From positions 62,001-126,000 of the forward strand of contig NZ_JAPHAV010000008.1 in the NCBI RefSeq assembly GCF_026241335.1: a DNA stretch of 64,000 nt. Reading direction: 5' to 3'. Positions 7,908-16,772 of this stretch are shown here, one piece after another; positions within the stretch are counted from its first letter, which is position 1, and each line of letters begins with the position of its first letter. The notes under the pieces were generated by a model. The model was not told where the DNA came from and did not search any database. It worked only from the letters and a program-made list of their open reading frames with translations. The stretch is from Ochrobactrum chromiisoli. Lineage in GTDB: Bacteria > Pseudomonadota > Alphaproteobacteria > Rhizobiales > Rhizobiaceae. A program made the translations under genes and the position numbers.

Positions 7908-10420
7908 TGCGTTGCTTCTCTAATCAGATCATCGGCTGCTTCTTCAAGCAGCATATCATCGCCCTCACCGGCCACGCGCTCGCGCCCGATTTCAAGCATC
8001 ACAGGCAGCGCCAGCGGAGAAATACGCGCCAGCGGCTTATGCAGCAGATGGCCCTTCACACGCGCCAGCATGTCGCCAAGACGCTTGATGTCGAGAAGCC
8101 CGGCTGCCGCATCGGCACGCGTTGCCTGTAGCAAAATATGGTCCGGTTCGTGGGTTCTCAGCACATCATAGATCAGATCAGTCGAAACCGTCACCTGACG
8201 GCCCGTTTTCTCCTGCCCCGGATGTCGTCGCTCGATAAGCCCCGAAATCACGGCACAATTGCGGAAGGTGCGCTTCAGGAGATAGCTTTCATCAAGCCAT
8301 GCTTCGAGATCGTCCCCTAACATGTCTTCATCGAACAGCTGTTTGAGGCTTAATTTGCCAGAACCAATCATCGCACCCATGTCTTTGAGGCCCCAAAGCC
8401 CCAGCGAATAATCGGTCGCGACAAAGCCGAGCGGATGCGCACCCATGCGCTCAAGACGGCGGGTCAGCAACATGCCAAGCGTCTGATGCGCCAGCCTGCC
8501 CTCAAACGGATAGGCGACCATATAGAAACGCCCGCCTTTGGGGAACGTTTCGATCAGCAACTCGTCTTCTCGCGGCAGAACGGATTTAAACGCCTGCACT
8601 TCCAGCCATTCGCGCACCTGTTCCGGCAGGAACTGCCAGCGCGAACGATCCGCCAACATGGCGCGCACCTCAGATGCGAGATAAGTGGAAAGCGGAAATT
8701 TTCCACCTGCATAGACGGGAATTTTGGCATCCTGTCCGGCAGCGTTGGAAGCCATGCATTCGTTCTCACGAATGCCTTCAAATCGCAGCACTTTGCCCGC
8801 AAATAGGAATGTGTCGCCCGGTGTCAGCGTTTCGAGGAAATATTCTTCAATGCGGCCCAGCACACGACCGCCTCTCGCATTTGCGCCCTTGCCGCCACGC
8901 GTAAGCCGGACATTCAACTCCGGCGCTTCGACAATCGTACCAATATTCAGGCGATATTGCTGCGCGATGCGCGGGTTTGAAACCCGCCATGTGCCATCAA
9001 CAGTCTTGCGGATTTTAGCAAAACGCTCATAGGTCTTGAGCGCATAGCCGCCGGTCGCCACAAAATCGAGAATTTGGTCAAAGGTTTCGCGTGAGAGACT
9101 GGAATAAGGTGCTGCACTTCGTACTTCCCGATAAAGCTGGTCGGCGTTGAAGGGCTCGGCACAGGCCATGCCCAGCACATGCTGCGCCAGAACATCCAGC
9201 GCGCCATCAATCAGCGGCGGCGTATCCTGCGCGCCAAGATAATTTGCGTCGAGCGCCGCACGGCACTCCAGCACCTCGAAGCGATTGGCAGGCACCAGAA
9301 TGGCACGGCTCGGCTCATCCATACGGTGATTGGCGCGACCGATCCGCTGCGCAAGTCGACTTGCGCCCTTTGGTGCGCCGACATGAATGACCAGATCGAC
9401 ATCGCCCCAGTCAATGCCTAAATCGAGCGTTGAGGTGGCAACGACAGCGCGCAAAGTATTCGCCGCCATCGCCTGTTCCACCTTGCGGCGCTGGCTGGCA
9501 TCGAGTGAGCCGTGATGCAGGGCAATCGGCAGCGTGTCCTCGTTGACGCGCCAAAGCTCCTGAAACAGCATCTCCGCCTGACTGCGCGTGTTAACGAACA
9601 GCAGCGTCGTGCGATGCGTGCGGACAGCCTCATAAATATCCGGGATCGCATAGTGCGACGAATGCCCCGCCCACGGCACCCGTTCCTCTGAATCGAGAAT
9701 AGTAATTTCGGGTTTGGCCCCGCCATCAACCGTAACCAGACCGGATTTTGGCTCTGTATCATCCTGCTCGACCAGCCAGCGACGCAACTCGTCAGGTTGC
9801 GCCACAGTCGCCGACAAACCGATTGTCTGCATTTGCGGTTGCAGAAGGCGCAGACGCGCAAGCCCCAGCGCAAGCAGATGACCGCGTTTTGAGATAACCA
9901 GTGAGTGCAGTTCATCCAGCACCACATAACGCAGACCCTTGAAAAACTGCTCAGCCCCTTTAGAGGCAATAAGCAAAGCCAGTTGCTCCGGCGTAGTGAG
10001 CAAAATATCAGGCGGTGCGAGTTTCTGCCGCTGACGCTTATGTGCGGGTGTATCACCCGTCCGGGTCTCAATCGTGATGTCGAGTCCCATTTCCTCGACG
10101 GGTATGGTCAGATTTCGATGAATATCGACCGCAAGCGCCTTTAGAGGCGAGATATACAACGTATGCACACCGCGCTTTGCCATACCAGGCTTTTTGCTGC
10201 CACTCCGCTCCAGATCGACCAGCGCAGGCAGAAAACCTGCAAGCGTCTTGCCCGCCCCCGTTGGCGCAATCAGCAGTGTCGATTGCCCCTGCTCGGCGCG
10301 CGATAGTAATTCAAGCTGATGCGCGCGCGGCGACCAGCCCTTTTGCGCAAACCATTTTATAAAACGGTCTGGCAAGTGAAAGGCAGCGGCCTTAGAAGTG
10401 GGTGTCAGGTTCAGTGTCAC
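7904..10420 (-). CDS. Ligase-associated DNA damage response DEXH-box helicase (Lhr-like)
   Basis: ATP-driven superfamily-2 DNA helicase of 838 residues, the length of the LAD Lhr-core helicases. Motif I is APTGAGKTLAG (about residues 52-62), motif II is VLDELHSL (DELH rather than DEAH), motif III is IGLSATV, and motif VI is AQRIGRANHRMDEPSRA. The C-terminal half contains the winged-helix and Lhr-specific regions. The start is a GTG at 10420. It is divergent from the exonuclease gene, with about 120 bp between them holding both promoters, and is coupled to pdeM at its end. The family unwinds DNA and RNA-DNA hybrids in end processing; partnership with the ligase is inferred from conserved gene neighbourhood. 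Confidence 0.9.
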   Translation of the reverse strand: MTLNLTPTSKAAAFHLPDRFIKWFAQKGWSPRAHQLELLSRAEQGQSTLLIAPTGAGKTLAGFLPALVDLERSGSKKPGMAKRGVHTLYISPLKALAVDIHRNLTIPVEEMGLDITIETRTGDTPAHKRQRQKLAPPDILLTTPEQLALLIASKGAEQFFKGLRYVVLDELHSLVISKRGHLLALGLARLRLLQPQMQTIGLSATVAQPDELRRWLVEQDDTEPKSGLVTVDGGAKPEITILDSEERVPWAGHSSHYAIPDIYEAVRTHRTTLLFVNTRSQAEMLFQELWRVNEDTLPIALHHGSLDASQRRKVEQAMAANTLRAVVATSTLDLGIDWGDVDLVIHVGAPKGASRLAQRIGRANHRMDEPSRAILVPANRFEVLECRAALDANYLGAQDTPPLIDGALDVLAQHVLGMACAEPFNADQLYREVRSAAPYSSLSRETFDQILDFVATGGYALKTYERFAKIRKTVDGTWRVSNPRIAQQYRLNIGTIVEAPELNVRLTRGGKGANARGGRVLGRIEEYFLETLTPGDTFLFAGKVLRFEGIRENECMASNAAGQDAKIPVYAGGKFPLSTYLASEVRAMLADRSRWQFLPEQVREWLEVQAFKSVLPREDELLIETFPKGGRFYMVAYPFEGRLAHQTLGMLLTRRLERMGAHPLGFVATDYSLGLWGLKDMGAMIGSGKLSLKQLFDEDMLGDDLEAWLDESYLLKRTFRNCAVISGLIERRHPGQEKTGRQVTVSTDLIYDVLRTHEPDHILLQATRADAAAGLLDIKRLGDMLARVKGHLLHKPLARISPLALPVMLEIGRERVAGEGDDMLLEEAADDLIREATQ

Positions 10421-10543
10421 GCACTCAATCTAGTGCTCACGAGGCGTCTCGCCAAGAGATTTGTTCACTTTTGTTCTCATTTTGTGAGAAGTTCGTTTTG
10501 CGCGCTCTTTTCAGCGGGAAGTTACTGACCTATCTAATAAATC

Positions 10544-11557
10544 ATGCGCTATGATCAGTTGCTGCGTTCCACACCCAAAGGTCTCTATTGCCCGCCCGGC
10601 GATTTTTACATTGATCCGGTGCGGCCTGTTGATCGCGCGCTGATCACCCACGGACATTCCGATCATGCGCGTGCCGGACATGCTCATGTGCTTGCGACGC
10701 AACAGACGCTCGACATCATGGCAATCCGCTATGGTGCAGATTTCGCAGGCAGCACACAATCGGCCGATTTAGGCGCAGTGCTAAATGTAAACGGCGTCAC
10801 CGTCAGCTTTCATCCGGCAGGCCATGTGCTTGGCTCCGCACAAATTGCAGTTGAAAAAGATGGCACGCGCATTGTCGCTTCAGGCGATTATAAACGTGCC
10901 GCCGATCCAACCTGCGCGCCCTTTGAGCCTGTTACCTGTGATGTTTTTATCACCGAAGCGACCTTTGCACTGCCCGTATTTCGCCATCCCGAAGCGGCGC
11001 ATGAAATTGCAACTTTGCGGAAATCACTCACACAATTTCCTGAACGCGCGCATCTGGTGGGGGCATATTCGCTTGGCAAAGCGCAGCGCGTTATAAAACT
11101 CATTCGCGATGCGGGTTATGACGAGCCAATCTATATTCACGGCAGCCTGCAAAAGCTCTGCGATTATTATCGCACACAAGAGATCGATCTTGGTCGGTTG
11201 GAACCTGCAACGCTCGAACGTGGTGAAGCTGCGCCCGATTTTGCTGGCAAGATCGTCGTCGGCCCACCCTCCGCATTTGCCGATCGCTGGGCACGACGTT
11301 TCCCCGATCCACTACCCGCCTTTGCATCGGGCTGGATGCGTATCCGCCAGCGCGCAAAGCAACGCGGTGTCGAACTGCCACTCATCATATCTGATCACTG
11401 TGACTGGGACGAGCTGACCACAACCATCAGCGAGATAAAACCTGCGGAAGTCTGGGTGACACATGGGCGTGAAGAAGCGCTGGTGCGCTGGTGCGAGCTG
11501 CAAAATATCCCAGCGCGCCCGCTCCATCTTATCGGCTACGAAGATGAGGGCGATTGA
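10544..11557 (+). CDS. Ligase-associated DNA damage response exonuclease (MBL fold)
   Basis: Metallo-beta-lactamase/beta-CASP-like nuclease, 337 residues. The HxHxDH metal motif is seen as THGHSDHARAGH (about residues 34-45). Further ligands lie in FHPAGHVLGSAQI and ASGDYKRAADP, and the C-terminus carries WVTHGREEA. This is the LAD exonuclease (SNM1/Artemis-like), expected to trim 5' or 3' ends before ligation. Its stop codon overlaps the ligase ATG by one base (TGATG), so the two are translationally coupled. Confidence 0.9.
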   Translation: MRYDQLLRSTPKGLYCPPGDFYIDPVRPVDRALITHGHSDHARAGHAHVLATQQTLDIMAIRYGADFAGSTQSADLGAVLNVNGVTVSFHPAGHVLGSAQIAVEKDGTRIVASGDYKRAADPTCAPFEPVTCDVFITEATFALPVFRHPEAAHEIATLRKSLTQFPERAHLVGAYSLGKAQRVIKLIRDAGYDEPIYIHGSLQKLCDYYRTQEIDLGRLEPATLERGEAAPDFAGKIVVGPPSAFADRWARRFPDPLPAFASGWMRIRQRAKQRGVELPLIISDHCDWDELTTTISEIKPAEVWVTHGREEALVRWCELQNIPARPLHLIGYEDEGD

Positions 11558-13176
11558 TGCGTGCTTTCGCTGAACTTCTCGACCGCCTTGTCCTCACACC
11601 CCAGCGCAATGGCAAATTGCGACTGCTGATCGATTATTTCCGCACCACACCTGATCCTGATCGTGGCCTTGCACTTTCAGCCATCACCCGCGATCTGGAA
11701 TTGCAAAGCGTCAAGCCTGCTATGCTGCGCGCACTGATTACCGAGCGCACGGACCCTACGCTTTTTGCTTATTCCTATGATTATGTCGGCGATCTTGCCG
11801 AAACGATTTCGCTGATCTGGCCCGGTCCGCGAGAAACGCCTGCGGGTGCCAACCTGCCGCTCAGCGTTGTCGTGCATGAGTTGCAAAACGCCTCACGCCG
11901 TGAGGGGCCGCAGCTTGTGGCTGGCTGGCTCGATCTGCTTGGCATATCAGAGCGTTATGCGCTTTTGAAGCTAGTGACCGGGGGCTTGCGCATCGGCGTT
12001 TCCGCCCGTCTTGCCAAGCAGGCACTGGCAGATTTTGGCGGTGTGGATGTGGTGGAAATCGAAGAACTCTGGCACGGACAGACGCCGCCCTTCACGGCAC
12101 TTTTTGCATGGCTTGAGGGTCATGGCCCAAAGCCTGCCGCCACTGCCGACGCACCATTCCGACCCGTCATGCTGGCAACGGCGCTGGATGAGGTCGAAAT
12201 TCCCTCGCTTGATCCATCTGCCTATAGCGCCGAATGGAAATGGGATGGAATTCGCGTGCAGGCCGTTGCAGAAAACGGTGTGCGGCGGCTTTATTCGCGC
12301 ACCGGCGACGATATTTCTTCCGCCTTTCCCGATGTGCTGGAGGCCATGGATTTCGAAGGCTCTATTGATGGCGAATTGCTTGTTGGCCACCATGGCGAAA
12401 CGGGTCTAGAAACTGCGACATTTTCCGATTTACAGCAGCGGCTTAATCGCAAAACGGTGACAGCCAAACAATTGCGCGAATATCCGGCCTTCATCCGTGC
12501 CTATGATCTTTTGCACGAGGGCACGCAGCAATCTGGTGAAGATCTGCGCGCACTGCCCTTCTCAGAACGACGCGCGCGGCTCACTCAATTCGTTGAAAAG
12601 CTTGATAAACGACGCTTTGATCTGTCGCCGGTCCTTCAATTTTCGAACTTTGATGAACTCGCGAAATTGCGTCTTAATCCACCGCATCCGGTGATCGAAG
12701 GGCTTATGCTCAAACGGCATGACAGCGCCTATGTGCCGGGACGCCCAAAGGGCCCATGGTTCAAATGGAAGCGCGATCCATTCACAGTCGATGCTGTTGT
12801 GGTCTATGCACAGCGTGGGCATGGCAAGCGCTCAAGCTATTATTCAGATTTCACCTTCGCCGTGTGGACAGGACCGGAAGAAAATCCCGCTCTCGTCCCG
12901 GTCGGAAAAGCCTATTTCGGTTTCACCGATGAGGAGCTAAAACTTCTCGACAAATTTGTGCGCGAAAACACGCTTGAGCGCTTTGGTCCGGTGCGGTCCG
13001 TTCGGGCCGAGCCCGATCATGGATTGGTGGTGGAAGTTGCCTTTGAAGGCCTCAACCGCTCCAGCCGTCACAAGTCTGGTGTCGCCATGCGCTTTCCGCG
13101 CTTTTCTCGGCTGCGCTGGGACAAGCCGCCGCGCGAAGCGGATCGGCTTGAAACGCTGGAAAAACTGTTAAGCTGA
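11557..13176 (+). CDS. ATP-dependent DNA ligase of the LAD / cisplatin-damage-response type
   Basis: ATP-dependent DNA ligase of 539 residues. The N-terminal DNA-binding domain (about 1-190) precedes the adenylation domain. Motif I is EWKWDGIRVQ, with the nucleotidyl lysine at about residue 228. Downstream, IDGELLV is motif III, EGLMLKRHDSAYVPGR is motif IV, and WFKWKRD is motif V. A C-terminal OB domain closes the protein (VEVAFEGLNRSSRHKSGVAMRFPR). The ATG at 11557 overlaps the exonuclease stop; a TTG three bases upstream is less likely. It differs from NHEJ LigD in having no polymerase or nuclease domain, and there is no Ku gene nearby. The stop lies directly against the convergent stop of the next gene. 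Confidence 0.9.
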   Translation: MRAFAELLDRLVLTPQRNGKLRLLIDYFRTTPDPDRGLALSAITRDLELQSVKPAMLRALITERTDPTLFAYSYDYVGDLAETISLIWPGPRETPAGANLPLSVVVHELQNASRREGPQLVAGWLDLLGISERYALLKLVTGGLRIGVSARLAKQALADFGGVDVVEIEELWHGQTPPFTALFAWLEGHGPKPAATADAPFRPVMLATALDEVEIPSLDPSAYSAEWKWDGIRVQAVAENGVRRLYSRTGDDISSAFPDVLEAMDFEGSIDGELLVGHHGETGLETATFSDLQQRLNRKTVTAKQLREYPAFIRAYDLLHEGTQQSGEDLRALPFSERRARLTQFVEKLDKRRFDLSPVLQFSNFDELAKLRLNPPHPVIEGLMLKRHDSAYVPGRPKGPWFKWKRDPFTVDAVVVYAQRGHGKRSSYYSDFTFAVWTGPEENPALVPVGKAYFGFTDEELKLLDKFVRENTLERFGPVRSVRAEPDHGLVVEVAFEGLNRSSRHKSGVAMRFPRFSRLRWDKPPREADRLETLEKLLS

Positions 13177-14199
13177 TTACTCAACAGCCGTTGTGACGCG
13201 GATAGCAAAAATATCAACAGGCTTGCCTGCGCCACTGAGATCGGAATTGATGGTAATCTTGCCTGCGCGACCACCGGCCTCAGCCTTCGCAAAATCCTGG
13301 TCGAACAGAAAGTCGCTCACAGAATCCCGAACGTCATAGCGTCGGCGTCCGCAATCGCCGAGACCCGCGAAATCACAATTGACCGACATTTGTGTTGGCT
13401 TGCCATCTTCACTGCGGGCAACAATGTCAAACGTTGCCTTCTTGCCTGCAAGCTGGCTGAGCACGCCCTCGCCCACATCAAACGTCACGCTGTCATTTGG
13501 GCCCTTCGACTGAAGCCGCGCAAAGCTGTTCGTGCCTTCGCGCATGATTTCAGCCGTGGCACCGCCCTGCACTGACATCCGCGTTGCATCGGCGGGTGTA
13601 AAAATATTGATCCAGGTGCGTCCTTCCGGATCTTCACCTTCCTTGATCGGAGCCATACGATTGTCTGTCAGAAGCGGGCTTGAACTGCCGCCGCGTGTGA
13701 AATCGGCAAAGCTGTTATAGAGCGAAAAGCCGATCAGTCCCAGCACAACGATGACCAGCACTGGAACACCGAAACTCAAAAACGGCGAACGCCGCTTTTT
13801 CTTGCGGTCTTTGCGCGAAACACCCGCTTCATAACCAAGATCGGCCGATGCACGCTTGTTCTTTTTGGATGCCGAACGAATGTCCGCAGTATCGAGCGCG
13901 GGACCAGCGTCAAAAGCGCCTCCATCCAACACAGGGTCGGCGGAATAAGGCGAGTCCAGCGTTGGCTCGCGCATAGCACTGGCCGCCTGAGAAGACTTAA
14001 ACTCGGCTTCTATTTCCGAGATCGCATTTTTCACCTTCTGACGACGCTGCTGCCTCTGCTCTTCGCTAAGCGCTGAATTGGACACCAGCGCGCGCTCATG
14101 CGCGCCCCAGGCCGCTTCGTAGATACGCTGACGGGTGGCAGGGTTATGTGCATCCGACTTTGCGAATGCATTTCTGATTGCGCGTTCGATACTTTCCAA
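13177..14199 (-). CDS. Single-pass membrane protein of unknown function next to the LAD cluster
   Basis: 340 residues, not recognised as a named family. The N-terminus (about 1-90) is charged and helical (ATRQRIYEAAWGAHERAL, then QRRQKVKNAISEIEAEF). A variable acidic linker and a Lys/Arg-rich stretch (RKDRKKKRR, about residue 130) follow. One transmembrane helix occurs at about 138-160 (VPVLVIVVLGLIGFSLYNSF). A C-terminal periplasmic domain of about 180 residues is beta-rich, with two close cysteines (VNCDFAGLGDCGRR) that may form a disulfide; its style suggests a carbohydrate-binding-like fold, but this is a guess. The start at 14199 is TTG with AGGA upstream. Convergent with, and touching, the ligase gene. 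Confidence 0.55.
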   Translation of the reverse strand: MESIERAIRNAFAKSDAHNPATRQRIYEAAWGAHERALVSNSALSEEQRQQRRQKVKNAISEIEAEFKSSQAASAMREPTLDSPYSADPVLDGGAFDAGPALDTADIRSASKKNKRASADLGYEAGVSRKDRKKKRRSPFLSFGVPVLVIVVLGLIGFSLYNSFADFTRGGSSSPLLTDNRMAPIKEGEDPEGRTWINIFTPADATRMSVQGGATAEIMREGTNSFARLQSKGPNDSVTFDVGEGVLSQLAGKKATFDIVARSEDGKPTQMSVNCDFAGLGDCGRRRYDVRDSVSDFLFDQDFAKAEAGGRAGKITINSDLSGAGKPVDIFAIRVTTAVE

Positions 14200-14524
14200 A
14201 GGGCCGTTCTTCCTGGGTTCTCATATTCCGAGTTTGCGTATTCTACCTGAGTCCTTAGATACGGTAATATTAGATAAGCCTCAGCGAAATTAACGTCTGA
14301 ATCAAGGCATTTACCTGTTCTGAACCCATTTTGGCTACCCGCAACACCTGTCAAAGATACCAATTCTTAACTTTAAGACGTATTTTCCCCCAACCTTTGG
14401 TGGAAAAACCACCATTTCACGCCTTATGCAGCCCTTTATATCCATTCAAATTTTCATGTTGTGGTTGGCGAAAGCCATGTTAAAACTATTACGTTTACGC
14501 AAACGTCAATTTTTGGAGGATAAA
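14200..14524. other. Divergent promoter region
   Basis: About 325 bp between the membrane protein (minus) and the nitronate monooxygenase (plus). AT-rich, with no gene or RNA recognised. The only clear structure is the dyad at 14488-14509, described separately. Confidence 0.4.
14488..14509. promoter_or_regulatory. Dyad operator upstream of nitronate monooxygenase
   Basis: ACGTTT, four bases, AAACGT: perfect 6-bp arms, extending to 7 of 9 when flanks are included. It ends 15 bp before the ATG. The shape resembles operators of MerR-family regulators of branched-chain amino-acid and acyl-CoA catabolism (LiuR type, TTTACGTTTACGTAAA-like). The position suggests repression of the downstream gene. 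Confidence 0.4.
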
Positions 14525-15493
14525 ATGGCATTGCCGGATATTTTGAAAAACAGGCTGCGCATTCCCGTGGTCGGAGCGCCACTGTTTATCATCTCAAATC
14601 CGGCTTTAGTGCTGGCGCAATGCAAGGCAGGTATTGTCGGTTCTTTTCCCGCGCTCAATGCACGGCCCGAAGCCCAGCTTGATGATTGGCTGGCCGAGAT
14701 TACCGAAAATCTTGCCGCTCATGATGCGGCAACCCCGCATCGCCCTGCCGCACCTTTTGCGGTTAACCAAATTGTCCACCGCTCCAACAAACGGCTTGAA
14801 CACGACATTGGCCTCTGCGTGAAATACAAAGTCCCCATCGTTATTTCATCACTGGGTGCTGTGCCGGAAGTAAATGATGCAATTCACTCCTATGGCGGCA
14901 TCGTTCTCCATGACGTTATCAACAATCGTCATGCCAATTCCGCCATCCGCAAAGGTGCAGATGGCCTTATAGCTGTTGCAGCAGGTGCTGGCGGCCACGC
15001 AGGGGCGCTCTCGCCTTTCGCACTCATCCAGGAAATCCGCGAATGGTTTGACGGACCGCTGCTGCTTTCCGGCGCAATCGCCAATGGTGGCGCAATTCTC
15101 GCTGCACAGGCCATGGGCGCAGACCTTGCCTATATCGGCTCTCCCTTTATTGCGACCACAGAGTCCCGCGCTTCTGATGGCTATAAACAGATGATTGTCG
15201 ATTCAAACTCTTCAGACATCGTTTATTCGAACTATTTCACAGGTATTTCAGGCAATTATCTTAAACCATCCATAGCGGGCTCCGGCCTTGATCCGGATCA
15301 TCTTCCCGAAGCAGATCCATCGAAAATGGACTTCGAAAAGGCCCAGCAGGAAGGTGCAAAAGCGTGGAAAGATATCTGGGGGTGCGGACAGGGAATTGGT
15401 GCTGTGAAAGAGATTACGCCTGCAGGTAAGCTTGTTGACAAACTTGAACATGAATATATTGCAGCGCGTGCTCGCATTTGCACGAACGGATAA
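14525..15493 (+). CDS. Nitronate monooxygenase (2-nitropropane dioxygenase family)
   Basis: FMN-dependent TIM-barrel enzyme that oxidises alkyl nitronates such as propionate-3-nitronate to carbonyl products. The 322 residues begin MALPDILKNRLRIPVVGAPL, the typical entry to the barrel. They include the FMN-phosphate loops GADGLIAVAAGAGGHAG (about residues 148-164) with the family's conserved GGH segment, LLSGAIANGGAILAAQAMGAD and YIGSPFIAT. The ATG at 14525 has a strong GGAGG six bases upstream; the open frame extends further upstream without a comparable ribosome-binding site. A dyad operator lies just before the gene. Enoyl-reductase FabK relatives are the alternative, but the length and loops favour nitronate monooxygenase. 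Confidence 0.85.
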   Translation: MALPDILKNRLRIPVVGAPLFIISNPALVLAQCKAGIVGSFPALNARPEAQLDDWLAEITENLAAHDAATPHRPAAPFAVNQIVHRSNKRLEHDIGLCVKYKVPIVISSLGAVPEVNDAIHSYGGIVLHDVINNRHANSAIRKGADGLIAVAAGAGGHAGALSPFALIQEIREWFDGPLLLSGAIANGGAILAAQAMGADLAYIGSPFIATTESRASDGYKQMIVDSNSSDIVYSNYFTGISGNYLKPSIAGSGLDPDHLPEADPSKMDFEKAQQEGAKAWKDIWGCGQGIGAVKEITPAGKLVDKLEHEYIAARARICTNG

Positions 15494-15647
15494 TAGCACT
15501 CATTTTAACGTTATAAGGCAAGGTCTGAGACAAACATCAAGATTGCACGTTTTGGGCCTTGCTTTCCTTTACGGTTTTGGTTATCAGCGCAGCGTTCGAT
15601 TTGAAAACAATCGATACTCCCACCGGAGTTAGGAACCCTTGTTCCTT

Positions 15648-15723
15648 GCCGCTTTAGCTCAGTTGGTAGAGCACATCATTCGTAATGATGGGGTCAGCAG
15701 TTCGAGTCTGCTAAGCGGCACCA
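15648..15723 (+). tRNA. tRNA-Thr (anticodon CGT)
   Basis: 76-nt cloverleaf. The acceptor GCCGCTT pairs with AAGCGGC. The D arm is GCTCAGTTGGTAGAGC. The anticodon stem CATCA/TGATG encloses loop TTCGTAA with anticodon CGT. The T arm CAGCAGTTCGAGTCTGCTA carries the TTCGAGT loop, and the CCA end is encoded at 15721-15723. It stands at the left border of the accessory region that reaches about 21.0 kb. Confidence 0.95.
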
Positions 15724-15772
15724 TTTTTCACAGAAAATTCAACTACTTAGATTTTCGTGTCTAGTGCGCGCC

Positions 15773-15793
15773 GGTAGCCACCGGGTAGCCACC
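15773..15793. repeat. Tandem direct repeat just beyond tRNA-Thr
   Basis: GGTAGCCACC occurs twice in tandem, separated by one G, 50 bp after the tRNA. Short direct repeats near a tRNA 3' end can be recombinase arm sites, but no integrase is present and no copy of the tRNA end was found at the far side of the region. Confidence 0.4.
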
Positions 15794-15833
15794 AGTTGAG
15801 AAGCGAAAAGAAACGCATTATGTCACCAAATCG

Positions 15834-15867
15834 GCCCCGCCCGGCATTTGGTCAGGCGGGGCTTTGT
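15834..15867. terminator. Rho-independent-type hairpin
   Basis: GCCCCGCC and its perfect complement GGCGGGGC enclose a 13-base loop, followed on the plus strand by TTTGTTA. It could terminate read-through from the tRNA-Thr gene; the minus-strand gene ending at 15914 may also use it. Confidence 0.6.
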
Positions 15868-15913
15868 TATCCTCGTGCTTGGTCAACCGGCGGTCGGTAG
15901 CAGCTGATTCAAG

Positions 15914-16378
15914 TTAGTTCACGTTCAGAGTGCCAATGCTGATGACAATATCTGACAAAGGCTCAGCCGTGTCGCCAATGGTTTCAAGATATGCTTGAGC
16001 GACATCGTCGGGCGTGAGCGCACCTTCGACCTTGAGCGATTCGACGTCGACTTTAAGATTGTCAGACTGTTCAGCCGCCCCGCTGGCAATATCATCGCGC
16101 CAGCTTTTGACAGTTTCATCGAACGTGTCGCCGAGGTGCTTGCGCGGGTCGAACACGTTAAAGCCAATAAGCTTTACGACATCCCGTCCGATCGCTTCAT
16201 AATCGACTTCCGCCGGTTCCATATGCACTTCATCATCCTTGACGGCGAATGGCTGCTTGACCGACTCCGCTTCAAAGAAGACCTTGCCATCCACAAAGCC
16301 AATTTTTGACTGAAAGGTTGGATGGTGCGCTTTGAGCATCATAAGTTCACCCAGTAGAGACGCTTGTTCTTTCGACAT
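15914..16378 (-). CDS. Hypothetical acidic protein in the tRNA-Thr scar region
   Basis: 154 residues from the ATG at 16378 (MSKEQASLLGELMMLKA), preferred over the longer frame to 16423 because AAGGGGAAG lies at ribosome-binding distance. The protein is strongly acidic, with no signal peptide, membrane helix or cysteine. It contains FQSKIGFVDGKVFFEAES, EVHMEPAEVDYEAIGRDVV and a C-terminus LTPDDVAQAYLETIGDTAEP. The last stretch resembles the end of small SDR-type proteins (DDVAQAYL), but no Rossmann fold precedes it. No family is recognised. Its place in a region full of insertion-element debris suggests that it was acquired. Confidence 0.45.
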   Translation of the reverse strand: MSKEQASLLGELMMLKAHHPTFQSKIGFVDGKVFFEAESVKQPFAVKDDEVHMEPAEVDYEAIGRDVVKLIGFNVFDPRKHLGDTFDETVKSWRDDIASGAAEQSDNLKVDVESLKVEGALTPDDVAQAYLETIGDTAEPLSDIVISIGTLNVN

Positions 16379-16579
16379 GATAGTGGACTTCCCCTTCAAA
16401 AATGGAGGGCTTCTGTTAGACAAGACTGGACTTGCCCTGATTTAGTGGAGGGGTTCGGACACTAGGATGAGGACCTGTTACTCAGAGTCGACAGGCACGC
16501 CCTCTCGACGGGTTCTCCGCAAATCAGCCGATAGCCGGTGCGGCCGCGACAGTGCTCTCGGCCTTCGGAACAGGGTTGA

Positions 16580-16756
16580 CTCAGCTTTGATTTCCTTGAT
16601 GAAAATAAGTGCGCCTACCATTCCGCAGGCCTTCATGAGAAGGACGTTCAGCATTGGCTCGACCTCGGCGCACGTACTCGTGAAACCCAGCCGACAGCCA
16701 AAGGGAAGACCAAAGCGTCCAATCGTGCCGCCACCTCATTGAGATCGAAATTGTAA
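16580..16756 (+). pseudogene. Unrecognised C-terminal gene fragment
   Basis: After an in-frame stop there are 58 codons without a credible start: FDFLDENKCAYHSAGLHEKD, then VQHWLDLGARTRETQPTAKG, ending in a basic KTKASNRAATSLRSKL tail and TAA. The composition (amphipathic helix, basic tail) looks like real coding sequence, and it is the only frame here that does. Probably the 3' end of a gene whose beginning was deleted during assembly of this region. Function not recognised. Confidence 0.35.
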
Positions 16757-16772
16757 TCTTGAGGACGGCGGT

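Noticed and set aside
15724-16377. Phage integrase at tRNA-Thr
   Set aside because: No tyrosine-recombinase R-H-R-Y motifs are found in any frame of the region.
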